Below are positions 22,144 to 30,912 of a DNA stretch of 35,499 bases, in pieces (within the stretch, counting starts at the first letter, position 1; the number at the start of each line of letters is the position of its first letter). Below the pieces are notes generated by a model, which did not search any database, was not told the DNA's origin, and was given only the letters and a program-made list of their open reading frames with translations. This DNA comes from Geosporobacter subterraneus DSM 17957 (GTDB lineage: Bacteria > Bacillota > Clostridia > Peptostreptococcales > Thermotaleaceae): positions 1 to 35,499 of the forward strand of contig NZ_FQZV01000041.1 of the NCBI RefSeq assembly GCF_900142145.1. The letters run 5' to 3'. The position numbers and the translations under genes were made by a program.

Positions 22144-24045
22144 GTGGCCGGTGTATCTACCAGTTTATCGATCCAGGATAGAATGACCAGCGCGCTTAAT
22201 AAGATCACGGCTGCTGTGACACGGACCAACAAGGCACTTGAAGTCACGGACAGATTAAGTGAACAGGTTGATCCAGGGGCCGGCTTTGAACGGGGCGCGT
22301 CTTCTATCAATATCGCAACCCAGAACATAATCTTCTTTAACGAACAACAGGAACGCACGCGGGAAGGAGCAAGGAAAGTCGAATCCGTCTGGGGCCGAAT
22401 ATCAAGTCTATTAAAGACGGCCGCCGCCGCGTTCAGTATACAGAAAATAATTACCCTGGCTGACACTATGACACTGACGGAAGCACGCTTAAACCTTATC
22501 AATGACGGCCTACAGACCACAGCACAATTACAGGATAAAATCCTGGCTTCCGCGAACCGGTCCAGGACTTCTTATAACGCTATGGCCGACGCCGTCGCGA
22601 AACTTGGTACACTGGCCGGAAGCGCCTTCACCAGTAACGAAGAAATGATCGCCTTCGTCGAACTTATGAACAAAAACTTCGTTATCGGTGGCGCCAGCAT
22701 ACAGGAACAGACCGCGGCCATGTACCAGTTAACCCAGGCTATGGCGGCCGGCAGATTACAGGGCGACGAATTCCGTTCCATCATGGAAAATGCCCCGCTT
22801 CTGGCCCAGGCTATAGCCGACTATATGGGTAAAACGACCGGCGAATTGCGCGAACTGTCTTCTGAAGGTTTAATCACCGCAGATATAATCAAAAACGCCA
22901 TGTTCGCGGCCGCAAACGAAACGAACCGGCGCTTTAGTGAAATACCCATGACTTTTTCACAGGTTGGGACTATCGTCGCAAACACCATGCTTCAGACATT
23001 CCAGCCGGTTATCCAGATGATCGGCCAGGGCGCCCAGTGGATATATGATAACTGGTCCATTCTTGAACCTGTCTTCTGGGGTCTTGCGGCGGCCGCTGGT
23101 GCTTATGCTATCGCCCTGGGCATTCAGACAGCCGCAACGTGGATCGCTACTGGGGCCGCAAAAGCCTTCTTTACGACCCTTTTGTCAAATCCTTTATTCT
23201 GGATAGCGCTTGCCGTCGGTACGGTGGTAATGATGATCTACAAATGGGTTGATTCCGTCGGTGGCTTGCGTGTGGCCTGGCTAATTACCTGTAATACCCT
23301 TCTAACTGCCTGGGATTGGGTCAAAATTGGCTTCATGACCGGCGTTTACTGGGTAATGGATATGTGGAATAAGCTACAGCTTGCCTTTATGACCGCCGGC
23401 GTGAATATTGCTAACTTCATGGGCGACATGAAAGCAAACGTCCTGATGATCCTTCAGAATATGGTTAATGGAGCAATCAGCATTATAAACGGGTTCATAT
23501 CCGCGCTGAATAAAATCCCTGGTGTCAGTATTGACCTTATCCAGGAAGTAACATTCGGCACTACGGCCCAGCTTGAAAATGAAGCCGCTAAACAGGCCAG
23601 GGCGCAGGGCCTGGAAGACTACAGGTCCCAGATAGAAAGTAAGATTGCCGAACGTGACGCAAAACTTAACCAGATGAAGACCGACGCCAGGGCGGCAACG
23701 GCACAGCGCCAGGCTGAAATCGCTACCGCAAAAGCTGAAGCCGCCAGCAAGAAGGCGGCCGAAAGTGCAGACCTAATAAGTAAGTTCACCGGCGACATTG
23801 ACAGCGTCGGCACCGTCGGAGAAGTCGGTAAAATCAAAGAAGACGTCAATATCGCCGAGGAAGACCTTAAATTCCTTCGCGACGTGGCCGAAATGCGCTA
23901 TGTCCAAAACTTTGTAACCCTGACGCCTACTGTCGCCGTTGACGCGAAGATCAGCGAAAAGGTCGACGTTGACGAAGTCATTAACAAAATCGAAGCAAAA
24001 CTAGAAGATGAATTCTACGCGGCGGCGGAAGGGGTGTATGCTTAA
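22144..24045 (+). CDS. Tape measure protein
   Basis: This 633-residue protein starts at GTG. The N-terminal part is helical; the tape-measure domain (about 95-290) shows ALADTMTLTEARL-like and GRLQGDEFRSIMENAPLLAQ segments. Residues about 305-480 are strongly hydrophobic (PVFWGLAAAAGAYAIALG; NPLFWIALAVGTVVMMIYKW). A coiled coil follows (about 490-570). It sets tail length and probably forms a channel at infection. At roughly 1.5 Angstrom per residue, 633 residues predict a tail near 95 nm, a short contractile tail. Confidence 0.93.
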   Translation: MAGVSTSLSIQDRMTSALNKITAAVTRTNKALEVTDRLSEQVDPGAGFERGASSINIATQNIIFFNEQQERTREGARKVESVWGRISSLLKTAAAAFSIQKIITLADTMTLTEARLNLINDGLQTTAQLQDKILASANRSRTSYNAMADAVAKLGTLAGSAFTSNEEMIAFVELMNKNFVIGGASIQEQTAAMYQLTQAMAAGRLQGDEFRSIMENAPLLAQAIADYMGKTTGELRELSSEGLITADIIKNAMFAAANETNRRFSEIPMTFSQVGTIVANTMLQTFQPVIQMIGQGAQWIYDNWSILEPVFWGLAAAAGAYAIALGIQTAATWIATGAAKAFFTTLLSNPLFWIALAVGTVVMMIYKWVDSVGGLRVAWLITCNTLLTAWDWVKIGFMTGVYWVMDMWNKLQLAFMTAGVNIANFMGDMKANVLMILQNMVNGAISIINGFISALNKIPGVSIDLIQEVTFGTTAQLENEAAKQARAQGLEDYRSQIESKIAERDAKLNQMKTDARAATAQRQAEIATAKAEAASKKAAESADLISKFTGDIDSVGTVGEVGKIKEDVNIAEEDLKFLRDVAEMRYVQNFVTLTPTVAVDAKISEKVDVDEVINKIEAKLEDEFYAAAEGVYA

Positions 24046-24734
24046 TGTCTTATAAAATGGCTTTGATTATCGAAGGGCGGGAAATTTCTATTCCCGTCCT
24101 TCCTGAAAAACTGACTGTAAAGGCCGCTGGGAAGAACGAAAGAACCACGGTTTTAGAACTTGGCGAAATCTATATCCTGCGGAAAAAGGGCCTTCGTGAA
24201 GTGGCCTGGGAATCGTTTTTCCCTGTAAATAACGCGCCTTATGTTACCGGCACAATCAGGGAACCGATTGACATAGTTAGAGCAATCGAAAATTCGCGCG
24301 ATACGCCTTCCCCTATCCGCTTTATACTGGTTGGAACAGACCTGGATATAAATATCCGTTTCGGGATCGAATCTTTCGAATACGACGAACGGGCCGGAGA
24401 AGTCGGCGACATCTATTATTCAATTAAACTTGTCGAATGGAAAGATTATTCGCCGAAACGAATAATTCTTCCCCCTGTCCAGGCCGTCCAGGCCGTCGCC
24501 GTGAAATCGGTCCAGGCTAAAGAACCGGCGCGTCCTGGAACCCCGCCACCAGCAAAAACCCATACAGTGGCAAGGGGTGACAGCCTTTGGGCGATCGCTA
24601 AAAAATATTATGGGGACGGAAGCCGTTATCCAGAGATATACAACGCCAATAAGGCGATCATTGACGGCCGCAATAAAGGAACCGGAAATCCGAAGTACAC
24701 TATTTATCCAGGTCAGGTGTTTACAATACCATGA
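24045..24734 (+). CDS. xkdP: LysM-containing baseplate protein (XkdP-like)
   Basis: This 229-residue protein has an N-terminal baseplate domain (1-140; GREISIPVLPEKLTVKAAGK, ENSRDTPSPIRFILVGTDLD), a Pro/Ala linker, and a C-terminal LysM domain (about 172-229; HTVARGDSLWAIAKKYYGDG). LysM binds peptidoglycan, so the protein probably anchors the baseplate hub to the wall during injection. It begins at the last base of the tape-measure stop codon (TAATG) and overlaps the next gene by 4 nt. Confidence 0.9.
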   Translation: MSYKMALIIEGREISIPVLPEKLTVKAAGKNERTTVLELGEIYILRKKGLREVAWESFFPVNNAPYVTGTIREPIDIVRAIENSRDTPSPIRFILVGTDLDINIRFGIESFEYDERAGEVGDIYYSIKLVEWKDYSPKRIILPPVQAVQAVAVKSVQAKEPARPGTPPPAKTHTVARGDSLWAIAKKYYGDGSRYPEIYNANKAIIDGRNKGTGNPKYTIYPGQVFTIP

Positions 24735-25681
24735 TCAGCATTTATTACCAGAATATTAAGACTGGGGCCGCCCATGATATTACTTCCCTTGTGTCTTCGG
24801 CGAAATGGTCAACGAAGCGGGCCGGTTCCCCTGCTTCTTTAGAATTGACGGTTATTGCCGACGAAGACGTTGTCTGGGATCATGGCGGGATAGTTACGCT
24901 TAAAGAAGAAAACACCGGCTTATTTTACGGCTATGTTTTCAAGCTATCCCAGTCCCATAAAGGCGAAATATCAGTCACAGCCTACGACCAGACAAGGTAT
25001 TTGAAGAATAAAGATACTTACGTCTTCGAAGGGAAGCGGGCAGACGAAATCGCGGCCAAAATTGCGGCTGTCTTTCAGATTAAGACCGGAAAACTGGCTA
25101 ATACCGGCTATGTTATTCCTTCCCTGGTAGAAGATAACCAGACCCTTTTTGACATCATTCTGAAGGCCCTGGACCTGACGCTAATCAATACCGGCAAAAT
25201 GTTCTATCTTTGGGACGACTTCGGGAGCCTTCGAATATCAGATGTCGCGGAATCGAAGCTGGACCTTTATATCGGGGATTCAAGCCTGGCGACAGGTTAC
25301 ACTTATTCGTCGGATATTGATTCCGAAACCTATAACAAAATTAAGCTGGTCAGAGATAATAAAGAAACTGGCAAGCGCGACGTTTATATCTTCCAGGATT
25401 CTAACAATATGAAATTCTGGGGCGTCCTGCAAAACTTCGAAATCGTGGACGAAAACCTTAACGAAGCGCAGATCAAAGAACGCGGCGACAAGATGATTGA
25501 ACTTTATAACAGGCCAAAAAGGACATTCGAAGTCAGCGCCATTTCTGATCTTTCGGTTCGCGCCGGCCGCGCCGTATTTATCGGTATTTCCGAAATCGGC
25601 GTTAAACAGTTCTTTATTATCGACGAAGCCAGCCACGATCTACTAAAGGGGACCATGTCCCTTAAATTAAAGGTGGTGTGA
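24731..25681 (+). CDS. xkdQ: Baseplate hub protein (XkdQ/gpD-like)
   Basis: This 316-residue protein fits the XkdQ hub family: DITSLVSSAKWSTKRAGSPA, YGYVFKLSQSHKGEISVTAY with QTRYLKNKDTYVF, then a long beta-rich middle and the end SAISDLSVRAGRAVFIGISE. It caps the tube end and presents the puncturing components. ATGA overlap with xkdP. Confidence 0.9.
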   Translation: MISIYYQNIKTGAAHDITSLVSSAKWSTKRAGSPASLELTVIADEDVVWDHGGIVTLKEENTGLFYGYVFKLSQSHKGEISVTAYDQTRYLKNKDTYVFEGKRADEIAAKIAAVFQIKTGKLANTGYVIPSLVEDNQTLFDIILKALDLTLINTGKMFYLWDDFGSLRISDVAESKLDLYIGDSSLATGYTYSSDIDSETYNKIKLVRDNKETGKRDVYIFQDSNNMKFWGVLQNFEIVDENLNEAQIKERGDKMIELYNRPKRTFEVSAISDLSVRAGRAVFIGISEIGVKQFFIIDEASHDLLKGTMSLKLKVV

Positions 25682-25682
25682 T

Positions 25683-26039
25683 ATGGGACTTTTGGACACT
25701 ATGAAGAAAGTCGCGGAGCAGACCGGCCAGGCCGGAGTTCCGACGGCTTTTTTATTTGGGACGGTTACTTCAACCAGCCCGCTTGTGATCCGTGTCGATA
25801 ACCGGTTCAATATCGGAGAAAAACAGATCGTCTTAATGAAGCAGTTCAGGGCCGGAGAGTACCAGACGCATAAACACACTGTCCCACAGCACAGCACGGA
25901 AACGGCCAGTAACCACAGCCATGACGTCCAGGCTTTACAGACTACACAGGAAGTCTATAACGGTCTTGCTGTCGGTGATAAGGTCGTTTTATTGAGAAAT
26001 CAAGGCGGACAGGAATTTCTTGTCCTGGGAAGGGTGTGA
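25683..26039 (+). CDS. xkdR: DUF2577 baseplate protein (XkdR-like)
   Basis: This 118-residue protein is of the DUF2577/XkdR type, with an N-terminal helix (LDTMKKVAEQTGQAGVPTAF), an OB-like barrel, a His-rich stretch (THKHTVPQHSTETASNHSHD) that may bind metal, and the end GDKVVLLRNQGGQEFLVLGR. Small OB-fold proteins of this kind form the spike or hub tip. GTGATATG spacing follows the xkdQ stop. Confidence 0.88.
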   Translation: MGLLDTMKKVAEQTGQAGVPTAFLFGTVTSTSPLVIRVDNRFNIGEKQIVLMKQFRAGEYQTHKHTVPQHSTETASNHSHDVQALQTTQEVYNGLAVGDKVVLLRNQGGQEFLVLGRV

Positions 26040-26043
26040 TCTT

Positions 26044-26472
26044 ATGGCATTGATACCGAACGCGGTACCGATCACAATCGGCCAGGACGTCGAAGTTATC
26101 GAACAAAAAGACATGACGTCCAGGACCTATAAAATAAACTTTGCAACCGGACGCGTCGGCGGGTTTGTTGACGGGACCGACGCCATGAAGCAGGCAATTC
26201 TTAAAATAATTCAGTCAGAGCGCTTCCAGTACCTGATATATTCCTGGAATTATGGAATTGAAATGAATTCAATCGCAGGCAAAAGCTATCAGGTGATAGC
26301 AAGTGAAATCAAAAGAATTATTCGGGAAGCGCTTTTGGAAGACCGGCGAATTACGGACGTTTATAACTTCAAAATCAGCCAGGTTAATAAAAGAACTATG
26401 GCCGTCGAATTTACAGCGTCAACCGTGTTCGGTGAAGTGGATATTGAAACGGAGGTAAGCGCGAATGTATGA
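26044..26472 (+). CDS. xkdS: Baseplate wedge protein (XkdS/DUF2634, gp25-like)
   Basis: This 142-residue protein has the gpW/gp25 lysozyme-like wedge pattern: TYKINFATGRVGGFVDGTDA, MKQAILKIIQSERFQYLIYS, WNYGIEM and the late EVDIETEV. The ATG at 26044 has AAGGGTGTG upstream. A longer frame from 26020 lies inside the previous gene without a ribosome binding site. It connects sheath and wedge. Confidence 0.91.
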   Translation: MALIPNAVPITIGQDVEVIEQKDMTSRTYKINFATGRVGGFVDGTDAMKQAILKIIQSERFQYLIYSWNYGIEMNSIAGKSYQVIASEIKRIIREALLEDRRITDVYNFKISQVNKRTMAVEFTASTVFGEVDIETEVSANV

Positions 26473-27547
26473 AAATATGACTTTCGAAAATATCATGGAA
26501 CGCTGTTTGGCGCGTGTCCCTGATACCGTGGACAAGCGCGAAGGTTCTGTTATTTATGACGCTATCGCGCCGGCGGCCGCTGAACTGGCAAACTTATATA
26601 TCGAACTTGGAACCATAATGGACAGGGCCTTTCCTGATACGGCAACCGACGTCGATCTAACAAAGAAGGCCCAGGAAAGGGGCGTATTTCGCCAGCCTGC
26701 CACTTACGCGGTCCGCAAAGGTTACTTTGAGAACGGCCAGGGCGGCAGTCTTGATATTCCGCTGGGGACCCGTTTTTCTGACGGCAATATCAATTACAGG
26801 GTTACCGAGAGGATTGCGGCCGGCCAATATAGATTAGTCGCAGAAACGGCCGGAACGATCGGCAATGAGTATTTCGGGAACCTATTCCCGATTGATTTTA
26901 TCAAAGGATTGGCCGCGGCAACACTGGCCGACGTTCTTATCCCTGGCGAAGACGAAGAAACGGACGAAGCGTTAAGGGAAAGGTATTACGAAACCCTTAA
27001 AAGCCAGGCGTTCGGCGGCAATATTGCTGATTATCGAAACAAAGTCAAGCTGATCCAGGGTGTCGGCGACGCGAAGATTATCCCTGTCTGGAATGGCGGC
27101 GGAACCGTGAAAGTCGTTCTGATTGATAGCGAATGGTCCGTTCCTTCCCCTGAATTGGTCGATTACGTCCAGAACGAAATTGATCCCGTCGGACACCAGG
27201 GCCAGGGTATCGGCCTAGCCCCGATCGGCCACGTCGTAACTGTGGCCGCAGTAACCGGCGTTGAAATCGACGTTTCCTTTACCCTTACCCTTGACACTGG
27301 CTATACCTGGGAAGCTGTCCAGGAGGACGTGAAAAACGCGATAAAAAGCTATTTCGTTGACCTGGCGAAATCCTGGGCCGACAGTCCGAACCTTATTGTT
27401 CGCGTTAGCCAGATTGAAACTAAAGTCTTAAACGTCGAAGGTGTTATCGACATAGCCGGAACGAAGATCAACGGCGGTACGGCCAATATTTCGCTTGACG
27501 CCATTTCAATTCCTGTCCTGGGGGTGGTAACGAATGGAACTGCTTAA
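26465..27547 (+). CDS. xkdT: Baseplate J-like wedge protein (XkdT)
   Basis: This 360-residue protein is a Baseplate_J family wedge subunit. It opens with MERCLARVPDTVDKREGSVI and AIAPAAAELANLYIELG, followed by RVTERIAAGQYRLVAETAGT and PGEDEETDEALRERYYETLK. The region GGNIADYRNKVKLIQGVGDA is conserved in the family. It overlaps both neighbours (8 and 14 nt), consistent with a coupled baseplate operon. Confidence 0.94.
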   Translation: MYENMTFENIMERCLARVPDTVDKREGSVIYDAIAPAAAELANLYIELGTIMDRAFPDTATDVDLTKKAQERGVFRQPATYAVRKGYFENGQGGSLDIPLGTRFSDGNINYRVTERIAAGQYRLVAETAGTIGNEYFGNLFPIDFIKGLAAATLADVLIPGEDEETDEALRERYYETLKSQAFGGNIADYRNKVKLIQGVGDAKIIPVWNGGGTVKVVLIDSEWSVPSPELVDYVQNEIDPVGHQGQGIGLAPIGHVVTVAAVTGVEIDVSFTLTLDTGYTWEAVQEDVKNAIKSYFVDLAKSWADSPNLIVRVSQIETKVLNVEGVIDIAGTKINGGTANISLDAISIPVLGVVTNGTA

Positions 27548-28064
27548 TTATTGGCCCCAGTATGTTCGCGACCTTGTGGAATTCCAGTGGATAGCAAAAG
27601 CAGAACAGCCGGAATTCGACAGAGCGGCCCAGGACGTCAGGAACGCGCCACAGGACTTTTTCCTTGTGAGCCTATCCGAATATGGCTGTCAGCGTTGGGA
27701 AAGAATTCTGGGCCTTTCTGCGGCCCCTGGTGACACCCTGGAAACAAGACGTCAAAGAATACTGCTTAAATATCTGGATCAGCTTCCTTACGCTTACAGG
27801 CGGCTTTTGCAGTACCTGGCTTCAATCAGCAGTAACTTCAAGGTAACCCTGAATAATGACGCCTACGAACTATTTATCCAGATTTTATTAACAGGTTATC
27901 CACAGCGGGACGCTTTGGCCGCTGTCCTGGGGCGAATGATCCCCGCTAACCTTGTTCTAAAAATGCAGACGCAGATTCCACAGGCTATTTTTCGGCCGGC
28001 TTTGGCCGTGTGTTCTGCGACTGTAACGATCAATAAGCATGAACACATTCCGCAAGGAGGTTAA
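27534..28064 (+). CDS. xkdU: YmfQ/DUF2313-like tail protein (XkdU)
   Basis: This 176-residue protein matches the DUF2313/XkdU family at the baseplate-fibre junction: LNYWPQYVRDLVEFQWIAKA, CQRWERILGLSAAPGDTLET, and RRQRILLKYLDQLPYAYRRL, followed by a beta-rich C-terminal part. It probably connects the J-like wedge to the tail fibre encoded next. Confidence 0.9.
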   Translation: MELLNYWPQYVRDLVEFQWIAKAEQPEFDRAAQDVRNAPQDFFLVSLSEYGCQRWERILGLSAAPGDTLETRRQRILLKYLDQLPYAYRRLLQYLASISSNFKVTLNNDAYELFIQILLTGYPQRDALAAVLGRMIPANLVLKMQTQIPQAIFRPALAVCSATVTINKHEHIPQGG

Positions 28065-28070
28065 AGTATT

Positions 28071-28829
28071 ATGGCGCGATATAGATCAACTATAACAGAC
28101 AAAGGAAGCGAAGTCTTGACGAATTTAATCGCCATAGGTTCGCAATTACAGATTACAAGGGCGGCCTGCGGTGACGGCATACCGGAAGTAAGTCCTAACA
28201 CGTTAACCGCGCTTGTTTCGCCGATAACGGTTGACACCCAGGTTCAAGCAAAGCAGTTTATACCAGGTGATCCTTCGATTATGAAAATACCTGTTCAGGT
28301 GACAAATGCCGGCCTTGAATCTGAAGTCTGGGTCAGGGAAATAGGTATATTCGCCCTTGACGAAAATAACCAGGAATTCCTTTTTGCTTATTCCTGGCTG
28401 GACGGCGAAGACAGCGACAACGTCCTTCCTGCAACGTCTTTCTTGGAAGACCCAGACAGTCCAGCCGACACGGTCCACATTCACGACGTGGCCCTGTTGG
28501 TTACCAACCAGGAAAACAGCAATATAACAATCCAGGTCGGCGCGTCTTCTTTCGTGACTACCGCCCAAATGATCGCCTATTCGGCGCCGCTGGTCCATAC
28601 TCAACCGGCGGGGACAGTTATCGAATCGACGGGCCAGACTGTGGAAGAAACCCAGCGCCGACAGGATTTTGGCATAGAAGCGATTAAGGAACAGCTTGAC
28701 ACTGGTTTTGTGGGAACTACCGTAACCCATACCTTTGCCCCTTCCCAGTTACCCTATTGGAAAGGTTATGACGGGACGGGACTTCCGGAAGGGGTCCTGG
28801 ACACGGCAAGCAACAAGCTGTATCTATGA
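28071..28829 (+). CDS. Tail fibre protein with fibre N-terminal domain
   Basis: This 252-residue protein begins with the phage fibre N-terminal pattern (YRSTITDKGSEVLTNLIAIG, then LQITRAACGDG), which attaches to the baseplate. Residues about 85-150 hold SEVWVREIGIFALDENNQEF and FAYSWLDGEDSDNVLPATSF. The C-terminal part is short, so this may be an adaptor fibre carrying another receptor-binding protein. The DGR-diversified protein downstream is a candidate for that role. AAGGAGG precedes the ATG. Confidence 0.85.
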   Translation: MARYRSTITDKGSEVLTNLIAIGSQLQITRAACGDGIPEVSPNTLTALVSPITVDTQVQAKQFIPGDPSIMKIPVQVTNAGLESEVWVREIGIFALDENNQEFLFAYSWLDGEDSDNVLPATSFLEDPDSPADTVHIHDVALLVTNQENSNITIQVGASSFVTTAQMIAYSAPLVHTQPAGTVIESTGQTVEETQRRQDFGIEAIKEQLDTGFVGTTVTHTFAPSQLPYWKGYDGTGLPEGVLDTASNKLYL

Positions 28830-29155
28830 TCCGCTTTGCCAGCACACCGGCGGAAACTTCCTGTCTTATTTCTTCGCTTTTTACCGAATTACGGCCTATC
28901 TGTGGCCGTTGCGATAGTGATAATGTCGTCCTCTGCGGTATAACTTACGAAGGCGAAGAACAGACCCTTGTCCTTCGTGATTATGGGTTTGATTATTCCG
29001 GCCGGCGTGAAACTATCGACGCAATAAGGGGGCGAAGATGTATCTATGGGGACAAGACGGAATTATCAGCGGAAGGTAAGCAAGAACGACAACCCTTTGC
29101 AAATACTTCCGGTGGCGGCAGACCTGATCGACTACACGTTGAACCTTACGGATAA
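28826..29155 (+). CDS. Short open frame between tail fibre and avd
   Basis: This 109-residue frame starts at an ATGA overlap with the fibre gene. The first 70 residues look protein-like (SLFTELRPICGRCDSDNVVL; TLVLRDYGFDYSGRRETIDA). The last third overlaps avd in another frame and looks low in information. It may be a real coupled gene of unknown function in the fibre-DGR region. It has two cysteines in a C-x2-C arrangement (CGRC). Confidence 0.5.
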   Translation: MIRFASTPAETSCLISSLFTELRPICGRCDSDNVVLCGITYEGEEQTLVLRDYGFDYSGRRETIDAIRGRRCIYGDKTELSAEGKQERQPFANTSGGGRPDRLHVEPYG

Positions 29156-29498
29156 TAAAAACCACTTCCCGAAGAAGATCAGGTTTACCATAGTCAATCG
29201 AATTCAGGAAAGGGTCCTCTCTATTTATGAAAAACTGCTGGAAGCGAACGAAATATTCCCTATCCGCAACGAAACGGACAGGATCAGAAGATTAGAACTT
29301 CAGCGGGCCGCGCTGGCCGACTGCAAGATGTTACTTTTCTATATCGAACTGTCAAGGAAGCGCGGTTATATAGACAAAGGGTCCTTTGAATACTGGACAA
29401 AGAAAACTTTGGACGTGAAATTCATGTCCGCCGCCTGGTATAAAGCGGAGCAGGAAGCGGCCGAAAAGGCGGCGTCCGCCCCTGAAGAAAACCAGTAA
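29046..29498 (+). CDS. avd: DGR accessory variability determinant (Avd-like)
   Basis: This 150-residue helical protein lies directly upstream of the template repeat and reverse transcriptase. The helices PLQILPVAADLIDYTLNLTD, HFPKKIRFTIVNRIQERVLS, RRLELQRAALADCKMLLFYI and FEYWTKKTLDVKFMSAAWYK fit the four-helix-bundle Avd/S23-like family, with many basic residues for nucleic acid contact. Known Avd proteins bind the reverse transcriptase and template RNA and are needed for mutagenic cDNA synthesis. An AAGGGGG lies about 13 nt before the ATG at 29046. No other start has a better ribosome binding site. Confidence 0.88.
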   Translation: MGTRRNYQRKVSKNDNPLQILPVAADLIDYTLNLTDNKNHFPKKIRFTIVNRIQERVLSIYEKLLEANEIFPIRNETDRIRRLELQRAALADCKMLLFYIELSRKRGYIDKGSFEYWTKKTLDVKFMSAAWYKAEQEAAEKAASAPEENQ

Positions 29499-29787
29499 CG
29501 GCGGATTTTGAATTTAGGGTATGCCCTGTACCCCGAACGCCGGCAATTCGAACAACGCGCGGAATGTCAACACGGACGGCACGCTGAACAACAACAACGC
29601 GTACATCGGCAGCGGGGGCGTTCGGCCGGATTTGGAGGAATTCGCGACCGAGTACGGCGACGAGCCCGAAAGCAGAGAACCCCAACAAAGGAGGGCATAT
29701 CCTTCCCGTATGGGTAAACACAAGATTGCTGACGTCAAGGCTTCGGCGGACGGCGCCTTGACTATAAGCGGCAAGGAGGTTTTTATT
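29499..29787 (+). ncRNA. Presumed DGR template RNA (TR plus spacer)
   Basis: The stretch between avd and the reverse transcriptase contains the template repeat (29530-29634) and about 150 nt of spacer before the RT start. In studied DGRs the functional template RNA spans the end of avd, TR and the spacer to RT. The same layout is present here. RNA ends and a dedicated promoter cannot be seen; transcription probably comes from the late operon. Confidence 0.72.
29530..29634 (+). repeat. DGR template repeat (TR)
   Basis: This 105-bp template has 28 adenines and ten AAC/AAT codons in the reading phase of the targets. Nearly all adenines lie at codon positions 1 or 2 of codons ending in C or T, so mutagenesis cannot create stop codons at them. 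VR2 (31496-31600) and VR1 (8664-8768) align without gaps and differ only at adenines. The A-free GC-rich end GGGGGCGTTCGGCCGG (29614-29629) matches both VRs. The aligned block ends near 29634. Confidence 0.97.
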
Positions 29788-30912
29788 TTGCACGAAGACC
29801 ACACTTCGCTTTCTGACTTTGAGCGTATGGCAGACTTCAATAACCTTTACGCGGCCTACCTGGACGCCAGGAAAGGCAAACGCTGGAAACTTGCCGTCGC
29901 ACGGTTCGAAGTGAACGTCCTTGAAAATATAACCTATATTCACTATATGCTGACCACGAAGAAGTATAAATTAAGCCCTTATAACTGCTTTATGGTCCAC
30001 GAACCGAAGGAACGACTGATTATGTATAATTCTTTTCGCGACAAAATTGTCCAGCATAGCCTTTGCGATAACGTCCTGGAACCGCGGCTTCAGAAGACCT
30101 TTATTCTGGATAATTACGCCAGTCAGAAAGGCAAAGGCACACACTTTGGACTTGGCCGTCTGAAAAAGTTTATGCGTGATTATTACCGGCATTACGGGGC
30201 GGACGGCTGGGTCCTGAAGTGTGATGTTAAGAAATATTTTTACTCAATAGACCATGATATTCTAAAGTCGCAGATACGGCGGCATATCCACGATCCGGAC
30301 GTTCTGTGGCTTATTGACATGATTATTGATTCGACGGAAGGCAAAGGAATTCCGATCGGCAACCATACCAGCCAGTGGTTCGCGGTCCTCTATCTTTCCG
30401 GAATGGACCACTTCATCAAAGAACAGCTTCGCATTAAGTATTACGGAAGATATATGGACGACTTCTATCTGATACACCACGACAAGGAATATTTGAAATA
30501 TTGCCTGTCGGAAATCCTGAAATACGTTGAAAAATTGGGCCTTGAACTTAACGGGAAAACTTCTATCTTCCCGCTTTATCAGGGAATCGACTTCCTGGGT
30601 TTCAGAACCTATATGACCGAAAGCGGCAAGGTTATTCAGAAAATCCGCCGCGACAGCAAGAACAGAATCCGAAGGAAGCTGAAGAAATTCAGGAAGCTAC
30701 TGGACGAAGGCCGGATTGACTTTGAAAACATTCTGGCTTCATATACAAGCTGGACAGGCCATGCCGGACACGGTAACAGTCACCACTTAATAAGGCGCAT
30801 GGACGAACTGTTCTACAGCTTATTTTCTAAAGAATTGGAGGGTTATCATGGCAAAACAAATATCAACGTTGAACGTTGGCGACGTCGTGAAATCGGTCAA
30901 CACAAAGTATAA
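29788..30912 (+). CDS. DGR reverse transcriptase
   Basis: This 374-residue enzyme copies the template RNA into adenine-mutagenised cDNA. Catalytic motifs are present: motif A with LKCDVKKYFYSIDH (Asp146), the DGR-specific IGNHTSQ (190-196) that replaces the QGxxxSP of group II introns and retrons, and YMDD at 222-225. A C-terminal thumb (RRDSKNRIRRKLKKFRKLL) follows, with no maturase or endonuclease domain. The TTG at 29788 lies 7 nt after AAGGAGGT and gives the usual RT N-terminus. ATG 29710 is an alternative. The open frame extends further upstream through TR. The gene overlaps the target gene by 65 nt. Confidence 0.95.
   Translation: MHEDHTSLSDFERMADFNNLYAAYLDARKGKRWKLAVARFEVNVLENITYIHYMLTTKKYKLSPYNCFMVHEPKERLIMYNSFRDKIVQHSLCDNVLEPRLQKTFILDNYASQKGKGTHFGLGRLKKFMRDYYRHYGADGWVLKCDVKKYFYSIDHDILKSQIRRHIHDPDVLWLIDMIIDSTEGKGIPIGNHTSQWFAVLYLSGMDHFIKEQLRIKYYGRYMDDFYLIHHDKEYLKYCLSEILKYVEKLGLELNGKTSIFPLYQGIDFLGFRTYMTESGKVIQKIRRDSKNRIRRKLKKFRKLLDEGRIDFENILASYTSWTGHAGHGNSHHLIRRMDELFYSLFSKELEGYHGKTNINVERWRRREIGQHKV

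Noticed and set aside
29508-29717. 69-residue frame overlapping TR
   Set aside because: It is in a different phase from the targets, compositionally biased, and without a ribosome binding site.
29521-30912. RT gene starting at ATG 29521
   Set aside because: That start would translate through the template repeat and has no ribosome binding site. TTG 29788 follows a strong AAGGAGGT and gives a normal DGR RT N-terminus.
29788-30912. RT as a group II intron, retron or abortive-infection RT
   Set aside because: The IGNHTSQ motif, lack of maturase/endonuclease domains, adjacent avd and the TR/VR pairs identify a DGR RT.
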